Positions 1-6,523 of a stretch of DNA of 12,309 bases are shown here, in pieces; within the stretch, counting starts at the first letter, position 1, and every line of letters begins with the position of its first letter. This DNA comes from Parvularcula sp. (GTDB lineage Bacteria; Pseudomonadota; Alphaproteobacteria; Caulobacterales; Parvularculaceae), in the NCBI GenBank assembly GCA_003506635.1, contig DNZB01000257.1, positions 1 through 12,309 of the forward strand. The letters run 5' to 3'. A program made the translations under genes and the position numbers. The notes under the pieces are model-generated. The model ran no database searches, was not told where the DNA came from, and was given only the letters and a program-made list of their open reading frames with translations.

Positions 1-233
1 ACGGCTCGGAACCGGCCTTCGCGGCGCGCGACGGATCATCGGCGGAAGATGACGGCTATGTCGTCACCTTCACGACCGACGACGAGGGCCGGTCGGAGGC
101 GCGGGTGCTCGACGCTCGGAATTTCTCCGGGCCGCCGATCGCGCGTGTGCAGCTGCCGCAGCGCGTGCCAGCCGGGTTTCACGGAACCTGGGCGAAGCCG
201 CAGCATGGGCATTGTGCCGCTGGCCTGACCTGA
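1..233 (+). CDS. Carotenoid oxygenase, C-terminal end only (partial)
   Basis: The open frame beginning at base 3 gives 76 residues to a TGA at 231-233; the 5' part lies outside the window. The fragment reads like the last beta-strands of the carotenoid cleavage oxygenase / RPE65 family: EDDGYVVTFTTDDEGRSE, then VLDARNF, then ARVQLPQRVPAGFHGTW. In this family the His of the terminal GFHG motif is one of four histidines that bind the catalytic non-haem iron; here it is residue 60 of the fragment. These enzymes cleave C=C bonds in carotenoids, apocarotenoids or stilbene-like phenolics, and the substrate cannot be told from this end. Family members usually stop within a few residues of GFHGTW, whereas this one continues for about 13 residues (AKPQHGHCAAGLT). 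That tail overlaps the end of the opposing metalloprotease gene and may be new sequence gained when the neighbour arrived. Confidence in the family is good. Confidence 0.82.
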   Translation, partial: GSEPAFAARDGSSAEDDGYVVTFTTDDEGRSEARVLDARNFSGPPIARVQLPQRVPAGFHGTWAKPQHGHCAAGLT

Positions 234-1063
234 CCGACGCTTTGAAAGCGGCTCGCGCTGAAGGGCCTGAACAACCTTATCGGCGTGCCGTTAATGTGCC
301 TAATCGCACCCGACCAAACCCCCTGATAAAGTTGCGCCAGGTCAGAGCGATCGTGGTCTGTCATCGTACTCTTGCTGCCGTAATTCATGATCGAAAACGG
401 CGAGTGAGCGCCAAATATCTCCGACGGCCACGCAGACTCGGAAACTTGTGCAAAAAAATGCCGTAACCCGAACACATGACCAAGTTCGTGCGCCATTGTT
501 TCCACCTGTTCCGCCTCTTCTTGCTCAAACATAGTCGGATAGATGGTCAGTTCGTGTTGTCCGCCGTCCGGGAAAAATGCGCTTGCGAGAACGCAGCCTT
601 GAATGTCGCAGTCGCTTCTCGATTCGACGACGATCTCAAAATCCCAAGCCTCGTCTCTTTCAGCAAATTTTATCGGCGCCGCCTTGCCCCAAAGCGCAAT
701 AGATTTCGCAAGCAAGGTGCGGACAAGGGGCTTCACCCGCTCCGGATTCTCGATTCGAGCGAGAGCAAGCTCCTGAAAACGCCACCGAAGCGTGACATCC
801 TTTTCCCACAGCGGAATAAACCCCTCACTTGCGTCCACCACGATTTCGAGCGGTGATCGGCCACCCGGTCTCGCGAAGCCGCGTTTGTCCGTTTTGCACA
901 ATACCTTGCCATGGTATTGATGGCGTAGTTCTTCCTGGGCCGATGCAGACGCCGTTGCGCTCTTGAGCTTGAGCGCCGCTTCCCTTTTCGGCCTCGCGCC
1001 GACCGACGTTGCTTGGCGTGTTTTTCGTGATTTTCTCGCACTCAAGTTTCTTGCAGACTTCAT
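179..1063 (-). CDS. Predicted metzincin-type zinc metalloprotease (matrixin-like)
   Basis: This is a 294-residue protein with the zinc-protease motif HELGHVFGLRH (H192, E193, H196, H202), the HExxHxxGxxH pattern of metzincins. A Met-turn, SIMNY (M226), follows about 24 residues later. FFPDGGQHELTIYPTMF before the zinc helix and DHDRSDLAQLYQG after it resemble matrixin-like domains, so peptide-bond hydrolysis is expected. The first 35 residues are rich in Lys, Arg and Ala, with no hydrophobic signal peptide, which is odd for a family that is usually secreted. The C-terminus carries a Cys cluster (CPCC, 285-288). I chose ATG 1063 because AGGAG lies 6 nt upstream; the longer frame would need a GTG at 1135 with no good ribosome site. 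Sample lines are about 47-57% G+C, against up to 73% in dusB, which suggests transfer. The last 55 bp overlap the carotenoid oxygenase gene tail to tail. The substrate is unknown. Confidence 0.78.
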   Translation of the reverse strand: MKSARNLSARKSRKTRQATSVGARPKREAALKLKSATASASAQEELRHQYHGKVLCKTDKRGFARPGGRSPLEIVVDASEGFIPLWEKDVTLRWRFQELALARIENPERVKPLVRTLLAKSIALWGKAAPIKFAERDEAWDFEIVVESRSDCDIQGCVLASAFFPDGGQHELTIYPTMFEQEEAEQVETMAHELGHVFGLRHFFAQVSESAWPSEIFGAHSPFSIMNYGSKSTMTDHDRSDLAQLYQGVWSGAIRHINGTPIRLFRPFSASRFQSVGQVRPAAQCPCCGFAQVP

Positions 1064-1206
1064 GATCAGCTCCTGCAGGTCCGAGACGAATGGCCTCAAA
1101 CGCCGCTGTTTTTTTTCGGCCGTGCTATTCCACACCTGTCGGCGCGCACGGCAAGCGTACGTCTGATCATCCTGGGATCATTTCAATTCCCGCTCAGTGA
1201 CCAGCG

Positions 1207-2379
1207 TCACGCCCCCATCTGGCGCGCCGCGAGGTCGAGCATGATCTCTTCCGATCCGCCGCCGATCGCCATCACGCGCACCTCGCGATAGATGCGCTCG
1301 ATCCTTTGCCCCCGGATGAATCCGGCGCCGCCGAGGATCTGCATCGCCTCGCGCGCGCAAAATTCCATGGTGCGGGTCGCTTGCACCTTCAGCAGCGAAA
1401 GCTCGGCGATCGGCGTTTCCCCGCGCATTACGCGCCAGGCGCAATGGTCGAGAAAGGCGGAGGACGCATGAACGTGGCGCACCATTTCGCCGAGCTTGTG
1501 ACGGATGACCTGATGCTTGATCAGCGGCTTGCCGAAGGTCTCGCGGTTCATCGCCCAGTCGCCTGCGTCCTCGATGCAGACGCGCGAAAAGGCGATCGCC
1601 TGCGCCGCCATGCCGAGGCGCTCATTGTTGAAGTTCGTCACGATGCCGGCGAAGCCTGAATTTTCCGCGCCGATAAGGTTTTCGGCCGGCACGCGCACGT
1701 CGGCAAAGCTGATCGAGGCGGTGTCGGACATCCACCAGCCCATTTTCGGCAGCTTCGCGCGGGTGACGCCGGGGCTGTCCGCCTCGATCAGCAGGAAGGA
1801 AAGCCCGCCCGCGCCCGGCCCCCCTGTGCGCACCGCGACGGTCAGATAATCGGCGCGATAGCCGGTGGTGATATAGGTTTTTTCTCCGTTTACGACGTAA
1901 TAATCGCCGTTCCTGACGGCGCGCGTCTTGATGTTCGCCACATCGGACCCGCCCGAAGGCTCCGTCACGCAGAGCGCGATGAGTTTCAGGCCCTTGAGGA
2001 CATCAGGCGCGATGCGCGCCTTCAATTCGTCGGAACCGAGCGCCAGCACCGGCGGCAGTCCGATTGAGTGCGTCATCAGGCCCGCGATCAATCCGCCCGA
2101 GCCGGCGCGCGCCAGCTCCTCCGACGCGACAAGCGAATGGAACGTATCAACGCCCTCGCGAACGCCCCCATATTCCTCCGGATAGCCGAGGGCGAGGAGC
2201 CCGACCGCCGCCGCCCGCCGGTACAGCTCGCGCGGGAATTTTCCTTCCTCGTCCCAGGCGTTCACATGGGGCACGAGTTCCTTCTCAACAAAGGCGCGAA
2301 CGGTTTCGCGCCAGGCCTCGTGCGAAGCGTTGAGGTGCGGCGAAGGCAGGCGGGTAGCGTCGAAGGAGAAGGGTTTCAT
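1207..2379 (-). CDS. Acyl-CoA dehydrogenase family protein
   Basis: This 390-residue flavoprotein would oxidise an acyl-CoA thioester to the 2-enoyl-CoA and pass electrons to electron-transfer flavoprotein. The family domains are in order: a helical N-terminus (about 20-130), the beta-domain with signature CVTEPSGGSD (137-146) and NGEKTYITTG (164-173), and the C-terminal helical domain with RETFGKPLIKHQ (279-290) and QILGGAGFIRG (347-357). At the position of the usual catalytic Glu (the E of YEGT in medium-chain enzymes) this protein has Gly374, in AIGGGSEE. A Glu does stand in NNERLGMAA (E253), which matches the alternative base position in helix G used by isovaleryl-CoA and long-chain dehydrogenases. 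Branched-chain or long-chain acyl-CoAs are therefore possible substrates, but this is inference. The length is normal. The ATG at 2379 has no clear Shine-Dalgarno sequence. The gene lies upstream of the metalloprotease on the same strand, with 143 bp between them. Confidence 0.92.
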   Translation of the reverse strand: MKPFSFDATRLPSPHLNASHEAWRETVRAFVEKELVPHVNAWDEEGKFPRELYRRAAAVGLLALGYPEEYGGVREGVDTFHSLVASEELARAGSGGLIAGLMTHSIGLPPVLALGSDELKARIAPDVLKGLKLIALCVTEPSGGSDVANIKTRAVRNGDYYVVNGEKTYITTGYRADYLTVAVRTGGPGAGGLSFLLIEADSPGVTRAKLPKMGWWMSDTASISFADVRVPAENLIGAENSGFAGIVTNFNNERLGMAAQAIAFSRVCIEDAGDWAMNRETFGKPLIKHQVIRHKLGEMVRHVHASSAFLDHCAWRVMRGETPIAELSLLKVQATRTMEFCAREAMQILGGAGFIRGQRIERIYREVRVMAIGGGSEEIMLDLAARQMGA

Positions 2380-2440
2380 GAGGCGGAAGATGGAGCCGCG
2401 CGCGAAGCCGCGTCAACGACTGCGCGCATCTGCATTTCCG

Positions 2441-2572
2441 CCGTCATCCCGGGGCCCGCGCGACAGCGCGAGAACCCGGGACCGAGCTCCGGACCTTGAC
2501 CATTGCGCGCGTTGCTATTTCGGGAGATGGATCAAGGGTTCGCGCGAAGACGCGCGCCCCGGGATGGCAGCG
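2441..2572. repeat. Interspersed palindromic repeat pair (alphaproteobacterial intergenic type)
   Basis: The gap between the divergent acyl-CoA dehydrogenase and glutathione transferase genes holds two related hairpin units in opposite orientation. CATCCCGGGG at 2445-2454 pairs perfectly with CCCCGGGATG at 2557-2566. Inside the left unit, TCCCGGG pairs with CCCGGGA around 2447-2481, enclosing CGCGC-GACA-GCGCG. The right unit contains GCGCG-AAGA-CGCGC. The sense CGTCATCCCGGG...GAACCCGGGA is typical of small dispersed non-coding repeats in alphaproteobacteria (known from experience, not searched). Transcribed, it would form a strong RNA structure in the leader upstream of the transferase gene. 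It encodes no protein; reading it as a long N-terminal extension of the transferase is an artefact. Confidence 0.75.
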
Positions 2573-2596
2573 TTCGTTTCAAACGAGGATCAATCA

Positions 2597-3202
2597 ATGA
2601 AACTCTACCACTGTCAGGGCGCCCGATCGCTTCGCTGCGTATGGGCGCTTGAGGAAATGGGCTTGCCGTATGAGCTCGAGACCTTGCCCTTTCCTCCGCG
2701 CGTGTTCGCCAAGCAGTACAAGGACGTTAACCCGCTCGGCACCGTGCCGGCGCTTGTCGACGGCGGCGTGACGCTGACGGAATCGAGCGGCATCTGTCAC
2801 TACCTCGCCGAGAAATATGGGCCGACGCCGCTCGCCGTTTCGAACACCGAAGCCGATTTCGGCCGCTATCTCAACTGGATGTATCGTTCCGACGCGACAC
2901 TGACCTTCCCGCTGACGATTCACTTCCGCTACACGGCGCTTGAACCTGAGGAGCGGCGCAGCGCGCAAGTCGCGGAAGACTACAGGAAATGGTTCCTCGC
3001 GCGCTGGACCAGCGTCGAGGCGGGGCTTGACGGGCGCGATTATCTTTGTGCGGACCGCTTCACGATGGCCGACATCTGCGTCGGTTATGCGCTCTATTTC
3101 GCGCGCACGCTGAAGGTCGATGAGGCGATGACGCCGAACGTCTCGCGCTGGTGGGAGCGCATCACGGCGCGGCCGGCGTTTGAAAGGGCGGTGAAGAAGT
3201 GA
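2597..3202 (+). CDS. Glutathione S-transferase family protein
   Basis: This 201-residue cytosolic protein has the two-domain glutathione transferase fold. The thioredoxin-like N-terminal domain (1-75) contains NPLGTVPALV, with the cis-proline P51, and the glutathione gamma-glutamyl contacts E62-S63 in LTESSGICHYLAEKYG. Ser11 in HCQGARSLR is a plausible catalytic Ser, as in theta-like classes. The helical C-terminal domain (about 87-200) holds the N-capping box FTMADI (T156-D159). Such proteins conjugate glutathione to electrophiles or act as peroxidases or isomerases; the sequence does not say which. I chose ATG 2597 because GAGG lies 8 nt upstream and the family fold starts right there (MKLYHCQGARS). 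The open frame extends upstream only through the palindromic repeat. The gene stands alone, divergent from the acyl-CoA dehydrogenase and convergent with tdh. Confidence 0.92.
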   Translation: MKLYHCQGARSLRCVWALEEMGLPYELETLPFPPRVFAKQYKDVNPLGTVPALVDGGVTLTESSGICHYLAEKYGPTPLAVSNTEADFGRYLNWMYRSDATLTFPLTIHFRYTALEPEERRSAQVAEDYRKWFLARWTSVEAGLDGRDYLCADRFTMADICVGYALYFARTLKVDEAMTPNVSRWWERITARPAFERAVKK

Positions 3203-3238
3203 ATGGTGAGTGGTGAATAGCGAATGGTGAATGGTCAA
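3201..3238. repeat. Short degenerate repeat, GAATGGTGA-type units
   Basis: Directly on the stop codon of the glutathione transferase gene lie about four degenerate 9-10 bp units: GAATGGTGAG, TGGTGAATAG, CGAATGGTGA, ATGGTCAATC. The opposite strand reads as TTCACCATTCAC-like sequence. The array fills most of the gap between two convergent genes. Similar low-complexity arrays occur between genes in several proteobacteria (recalled, not searched). It could be a polymerase-slippage array or part of a larger dispersed element. No function is claimed. Confidence 0.6.
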
Positions 3239-3269
3239 TCGACGGCCATCCGCCATTGCCCGCGCGCTC

Positions 3270-4304
3270 TCACCAATCGAGCACGACCTTGCCCGACTGC
3301 CCCGACCGCATCACGTCGAAGCCCTTCTGGTAATCGTTGGCGGCGAAGCGGTGCGTGAGGATGGGGTTGAGGTTCAGCCCCGCCTGCAACAGCGCGCCCA
3401 TCTTGTACCAGGTCTCGAACATCCGGCGGCCATAGATGCCTTTGATGTCGAGGCCCTTGAAGATGACCTTGTCCCACTCGATCCCGGCGCCGTTCGGCAT
3501 GATGCCGAGCATGGCGATCTTTCCGCCATGGTTCATCGTGTCGAGCATCGAGGCGAAGGCGGCGGGAACGCCGGACATTTCAAGGCCGACATCGAAACCC
3601 TCGGTCATGCCAAGATCGCCCATAACGTCTTTCAGGGATTCTTTCGACACATTGACCGCGCGCGAGGCGCCCATCGTCCTTGCAAGGCCAAGACGATATT
3701 CATTGACGTCGGTGATCACGACATGGCGCGCGCCGACGAAGCGCGCGACGGCGGCGGCCATGATGCCGATCGGGCCGGCGCCGGTGATCAGCACATCCTC
3801 GCCGACGAGATCATAGGCGAGCGCGGTGTGAACGGCGTTGCCGAATGGATCGAAGATCGCGCCCATCTCGTCAGGGATATCATCGGGCAGGCGATAGATA
3901 TTGAACGCTGGCGCCGCGATATATTCCGCGAAAGCGCCGGCGCGGTTGACGCCGATCCCTTGCGTGTTCCGGCAAAGATGGCGCTGGCCCGCGCGGCAAT
4001 TGCGGCAATAGCCGCAGGTGACATGCCCTTCGACCGAAACGCGGTCGCCGATCTTCAGCTTCGAATGTTCCGGATGCACCTCAGACCCGATCTCGACGAT
4101 CTCGCCCATGAATTCATGACCGACCGTCATCGGCACCGGGATCGTCTTTTGCGCCCAGGAATCCCAGTTGTAGATGTGAACGTCCGTGCCGCAGATAGCG
4201 GTCTTCTTCACCTTGATGAGAACGTCGTTCGGCCCGATTTCGGGCGCGGCGACGTCTTCCATCCAGATGCCTTCTTCGCGTTTGGCCTTGACGAGCGCGC
4301 GCAT
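3270..4304 (-). CDS. tdh: L-threonine 3-dehydrogenase
   Basis: This zinc- and NAD-dependent dehydrogenase oxidises L-threonine to 2-amino-3-ketobutyrate, the first step of threonine breakdown to glycine and acetyl-CoA. The 344 residues match the Escherichia coli enzyme (341) closely along their length, including [24 protein letters not shown] and the ending MRSGQSGKV. Catalytic zinc ligands are C38, H63 and E64; structural zinc ligands are C97, C100, C103 and C111. The Rossmann loop is GAGPIG (175-180) and D199 should bind the NAD ribose. I chose ATG 4304 because GAGG lies 6 nt upstream and it matches the family N-terminus (MKALxK type); a TTG four codons earlier overlaps that ribosome site. 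The usual partner kbl (2-amino-3-ketobutyrate CoA-ligase) is not adjacent. hemB lies 59 bp upstream on the same strand, so the two may be co-transcribed. Confidence 0.96.
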   Translation of the reverse strand: MRALVKAKREEGIWMEDVAAPEIGPNDVLIKVKKTAICGTDVHIYNWDSWAQKTIPVPMTVGHEFMGEIVEIGSEVHPEHSKLKIGDRVSVEGHVTCGYCRNCRAGQRHLCRNTQGIGVNRAGAFAEYIAAPAFNIYRLPDDIPDEMGAIFDPFGNAVHTALAYDLVGEDVLITGAGPIGIMAAAVARFVGARHVVITDVNEYRLGLARTMGASRAVNVSKESLKDVMGDLGMTEGFDVGLEMSGVPAAFASMLDTMNHGGKIAMLGIMPNGAGIEWDKVIFKGLDIKGIYGRRMFETWYKMGALLQAGLNLNPILTHRFAANDYQKGFDVMRSGQSGKVVLDW

Positions 4305-4363
4305 GGATTTCCTCAAAATTTCGGCCCCTTTAGCGCAGGGCGCACGCCCCCGCCAGCCGGGCG

Positions 4364-5362
4364 TCAGGCCCCGAGAAGACGGGCCGCCCTGGCGGCGAAA
4401 TAGGTGATGACGCCGTCCGCGCCGGCGCGGCGGATGGCGAGAAGGCTTTCAAGAACGGCGCGGTCCCCGTCGATCCAGCCGTTCTGCGCCGCCGCCTCGA
4501 TCATCGCGTATTCGCCGGAAACCTGGAACGCAAAGGTCGGCATGGCGAACGCCGCCTTCACCCGATGGATGATGTCGAGATAAGCGCCGGCGGGCTTCAC
4601 CATTACGCTGTCCGCGCCCTCGGCGATGTCCATTGCGACCTCGCGCAGCGCTTCTTCGGCGTTCGCCGGGTCCATCTGATAGGTGCGCTTGTCGCCCTTC
4701 AAAACGCCTGAAGACCCGATCGCGTCGCGATAGGGCCCATAAAAGCAGGAGGCGTACTTCGCCGCGTAAGACATGATCTGGACCCGGCTCAGCCCTTCGG
4801 CGTCGAGCCCTTTGCGGATCGCGCCGACGCGCCCGTCCATCATGTCGGAAGGGGCGACGATGTCGAAACCGGCCTCAGCTTCGACTACGGCCTGGCGCAC
4901 CAGCGCCGCGACCGTTCGGTCATTGACGATTTCGCCCTCTTCAAGGAAGCCGTCGTGGCCATGATCCGTATAGGGATCAAGTGCGACGTCGGCCATCAGG
5001 CCGATGTCCGGAACCGCGTCCTTTATCGACTTCGCCGCGCGGCACATCAGATTGTCCGGAGAAAAGGCGAGAGCGGCGTCCGCGCTTCGGTGCTCCTTCG
5101 ACGTGTATGGAAATAGCGCAAGCGCCGGAATGCCGAGCGATCTTGCTTCTTTCGCCGCCTTCACAGCCTCATCGACGGAGAGCCGCTCGACCCCCGGCAT
5201 CGAGGCGACGGGTTCGCGCAGCGCCTTCCCCTCGCGCAGGATGATCGCCCAAAGGAAATCAGCGGGCGAAAGCCGCGTCTCCGCGACGAGGTCGCGCGAC
5301 CACGCGCTCGCCCGCAGGCGCCGCAACCGCGTTCCCGGAAAGGTTTGAGTAACAGAGGTCAT
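4364..5362 (-). CDS. hemB: Porphobilinogen synthase (delta-aminolevulinic acid dehydratase)
   Basis: HemB condenses two 5-aminolevulinate molecules to porphobilinogen, the second common step of haem, chlorophyll and cobalamin synthesis, in the cytosol. The 332 residues are the normal length. The two active-site lysines are K202 (SYAAKYAS) and K256 (VMVKPA). In the metal loop, the three cysteines of zinc enzymes are replaced by A127, D129 and D137 ([14 protein letters not shown]). This is the magnesium-type, zinc-independent form found in many alphaproteobacteria and pseudomonads. The start ATG 5362 fits the family N-terminus (TRLRR...[13 protein letters not shown]), although no strong Shine-Dalgarno sequence precedes it. 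tdh follows 59 bp downstream. The divergent ldtR gene and the palindrome at 5417-5436 suggest that transcription responds to that regulator, which is inference. Confidence 0.97.
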   Translation of the reverse strand: MTSVTQTFPGTRLRRLRASAWSRDLVAETRLSPADFLWAIILREGKALREPVASMPGVERLSVDEAVKAAKEARSLGIPALALFPYTSKEHRSADAALAFSPDNLMCRAAKSIKDAVPDIGLMADVALDPYTDHGHDGFLEEGEIVNDRTVAALVRQAVVEAEAGFDIVAPSDMMDGRVGAIRKGLDAEGLSRVQIMSYAAKYASCFYGPYRDAIGSSGVLKGDKRTYQMDPANAEEALREVAMDIAEGADSVMVKPAGAYLDIIHRVKAAFAMPTFAFQVSGEYAMIEAAAQNGWIDGDRAVLESLLAIRRAGADGVITYFAARAARLLGA

Positions 5363-5391
5363 CGCCGTCTTACCGTGCTCATGTCGAAATC

Positions 5392-5420
5392 GTAATGCCC
5401 CGTTACGCCGCGCTTTTCAA
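5392..5420 (-). promoter_or_regulatory. Possible hemB promoter
   Basis: Read on the minus strand, TTGAAA (5420-5415; 5 of 6 to the -35 consensus) is followed after 17 bp by CATTAC (5397-5392; 3 of 6 to the -10 consensus). The spacing is ideal but the -10 box is weak. The -35 box shares four bases with the 20-bp palindrome. The predicted start would lie a short distance upstream of the hemB ATG. Confidence 0.35.
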
Positions 5421-5436
5421 TTTGAGCGCAAATTGA
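5417..5436. promoter_or_regulatory. Perfect 20-bp palindrome, candidate MarR/LdtR operator
   Basis: TCAATTTG-AGCG-CAAATTGA is an inverted repeat with perfect 8-bp arms and a 4-bp centre. It lies in the 151-bp gap between the divergent hemB and ldtR genes, 55 bp from the hemB start and 78 bp from the ldtR start. Its length and symmetry suit a MarR-family dimer, and such regulators often bind beside their own gene. It overlaps possible -35 boxes on both strands, so binding could repress both genes. That it is bound by the neighbouring regulator is inference. Confidence 0.6.
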
Positions 5437-5451
5437 TCGGCTGCATTTAAC
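5422..5451 (+). promoter_or_regulatory. Possible ldtR promoter
   Basis: TTGAGC (5422-5427) and TTTAAC (5446-5451) are separated by 18 bp, each with 4 of 6 consensus matches. The -35 box lies inside the palindrome, which would allow autoregulation. This is a weak match and other start sites are possible. Confidence 0.25.
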
Positions 5452-5513
5452 GCGCCTTTTAGGGACTTGCGCCTAATGTCGGCCCGGTTTCCGAGTTCTG
5501 GCGAGGCGAATTC

Positions 5514-6041
5514 ATGGCGGCGGTCGAACGGGCGAACGCGATGGCGGGGGGCATGCGGGCTGAGAAATCGGCTGTCGGCGAGGGGCTGCGCCCGGCTTAC
5601 CTTCAATTGCTGCATCTGGTGGAGCGGCTGCATCGCCAGCTTCTCGACGTCATCAAGGATGAGCTTGAGCGCCTTGGCCAGACCGACATCAATTCGGTTC
5701 AGGCGCTGCTTCTCTACAATATCGGCGAGGCCGAACTGACGCCGGGCGAACTGCGCTCGCGCGGGCATTATCTCGGCTCGAACGTCTCTTACAACCTGAA
5801 GCAGCTTGTCGATAAGGGGTATATCCGTGACGTGCGCTCTGACGTCGATCGCCGTTCAAAGCGTGTGTCGCTGACCGCGGCTGGCCTTAACGTGCGCGAT
5901 CGCCTGACGGAGCTTTTCGACCGGCAGCTCGGATCGGTTGAGCAGGTCGGTGGTGTCGATCAGCCGATGATGGAACAGACCAACAAGTCTCTTCAGCGCC
6001 TTGAGCGCTTCTGGGCCGACCAGGTCCGGTACCGGCTGTAA
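5514..6041 (+). CDS. ldtR: MarR-family transcriptional regulator, LdtR type
   Basis: This is a 175-residue winged-helix DNA-binding protein. The N-terminal dimerisation helices (about 27-55, YLQLLHLVERLHRQLLDVIK) lead into DINSVQALLLYNIGEAELTPGEL. The recognition helix region is GHYLGSNVSYNLKQLVDKG (85-102) and the wing is RSDVDRRSKRVSLTAAG (108-124). The ending QRLERFWADQVRYRL and the whole pattern recall LdtR, known from Liberibacter and rhizobia as a regulator of an L,D-transpeptidase gene and of stress tolerance. I rely on memory of that family, not a search. The ATG has GAGG 7 nt upstream. The gene diverges from hemB across a gap containing a strong palindrome, which suggests autoregulation and possibly hemB control. 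The small-molecule ligand is unknown here. Confidence 0.88.
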   Translation: MAAVERANAMAGGMRAEKSAVGEGLRPAYLQLLHLVERLHRQLLDVIKDELERLGQTDINSVQALLLYNIGEAELTPGELRSRGHYLGSNVSYNLKQLVDKGYIRDVRSDVDRRSKRVSLTAAGLNVRDRLTELFDRQLGSVEQVGGVDQPMMEQTNKSLQRLERFWADQVRYRL

Positions 6042-6080
6042 TCAGCGCGCCAGCCAACGCTGCGGGGCGCGGAGCCGCGC

Positions 6081-6386
6081 TCATTCCTGGGTCATGGAAA
6101 CGGTCAGCGCATCGCTGAATGTCTCGGTGTTCTCGCCGGCCGGCATTTCGCCGCGGCGCTCATGGCTGGCGTTCGACCGCTTGCAGGTATCGCCAAGCGC
6201 CGCCGCGCCCCGACACGGCATCAATGCGACCGGAGAGCCGGCGTCAAAGGCCGGCGTGAAGCGCAACCGGCTGTCGCTCGCGGGGGCGAGGGCCGGCGGC
6301 GCGGCTGCGGCGCGGGTCTCGGCCTTCTGGAACAGCGCGCAGCCGCTGGCGGCGAGCGCGAGGGCGGCAATCAACAGAACTCTCAT
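6081..6386 (-). CDS. Small predicted lipoprotein of unknown function
   Basis: This is a 101-residue protein with a short lipoprotein signal peptide: MRVLLIAALALAASGC, lipobox A-S-G with lipidated Cys16. It should therefore be anchored in the inner or outer membrane after processing. The mature part starts with an Ala/Pro-rich linker (25-37), then a polar domain with two more cysteines (C58, C68) that could form a disulphide in the periplasm. I recognise no domain. ATG 6386 was chosen because GGGGGA lies about 5 nt upstream and the signal peptide starts there; an ATG five codons earlier would spoil the signal peptide. It lies 137 bp downstream of pncC on the same strand and converges on ldtR. 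Support is the signal peptide plus the ribosome site only, so the gene is probable rather than certain. Confidence 0.6.
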   Translation of the reverse strand: MRVLLIAALALAASGCALFQKAETRAAAAPPALAPASDSRLRFTPAFDAGSPVALMPCRGAAALGDTCKRSNASHERRGEMPAGENTETFSDALTVSMTQE

Positions 6387-6445
6387 CAGTTCCCCCGGCA
6401 TTGCTGGTTTCTGGAAAACGCCGGGTTACTGACGAGGGCCCGCTC

Positions 6446-6472
6446 CCGGCGCAAAGGGTTAACGGGCGCCGG
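6446..6472 (-). terminator. Possible hairpin after pncC
   Basis: CCGGCGC (6446-6452) and GCGCCGG (6466-6472) form a perfect 7-bp stem with a 13-nt loop, about 50 bp past the pncC stop and before the lipoprotein gene. There is no T-run, so intrinsic termination is unproven; it may simply be a G+C-rich chance stem. Confidence 0.25.
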
Positions 6473-6523
6473 TCGGGCAGGCAATGTCCAATCGTCGCTG
6501 CGCCTGCGAAGCGGCGCGCGCGA

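Noticed and set aside
1108..1115. Run of eight T on the plus strand as a terminator
   Set aside because: No plus-strand gene ends here and no stable stem precedes it; it lies upstream of a minus-strand gene.
1064..1135. Longer metalloprotease starting at GTG 1135
   Set aside because: No good ribosome site, whereas ATG 1063 has AGGAG 6 nt upstream; the added 24 residues do not form a signal peptide.
2330..2596. N-terminal extension of the glutathione transferase frame
   Set aside because: It reads through the acyl-CoA dehydrogenase start and the palindromic repeat, while the ATG at 2597 has a good ribosome site and matches the family start.
4338..4349. GGGCG/CGCCC stem between hemB and tdh as a terminator
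   Set aside because: The loop would be only 2 nt, there is no T-run, and hemB and tdh probably share a transcript.
3231..4403. 390-residue frame on the plus strand opposite tdh, and similar long antisense frames opposite hemB, ispDF and ntrY
   Set aside because: These are stop-poor shadows caused by high G+C; they show no recognisable motifs and the opposite strand encodes clear enzymes.
6062..6080. GCGCGG/CCGCGC stem between ldtR and the lipoprotein gene as a bidirectional terminator
   Set aside because: Very small loop and no T-run on either strand.
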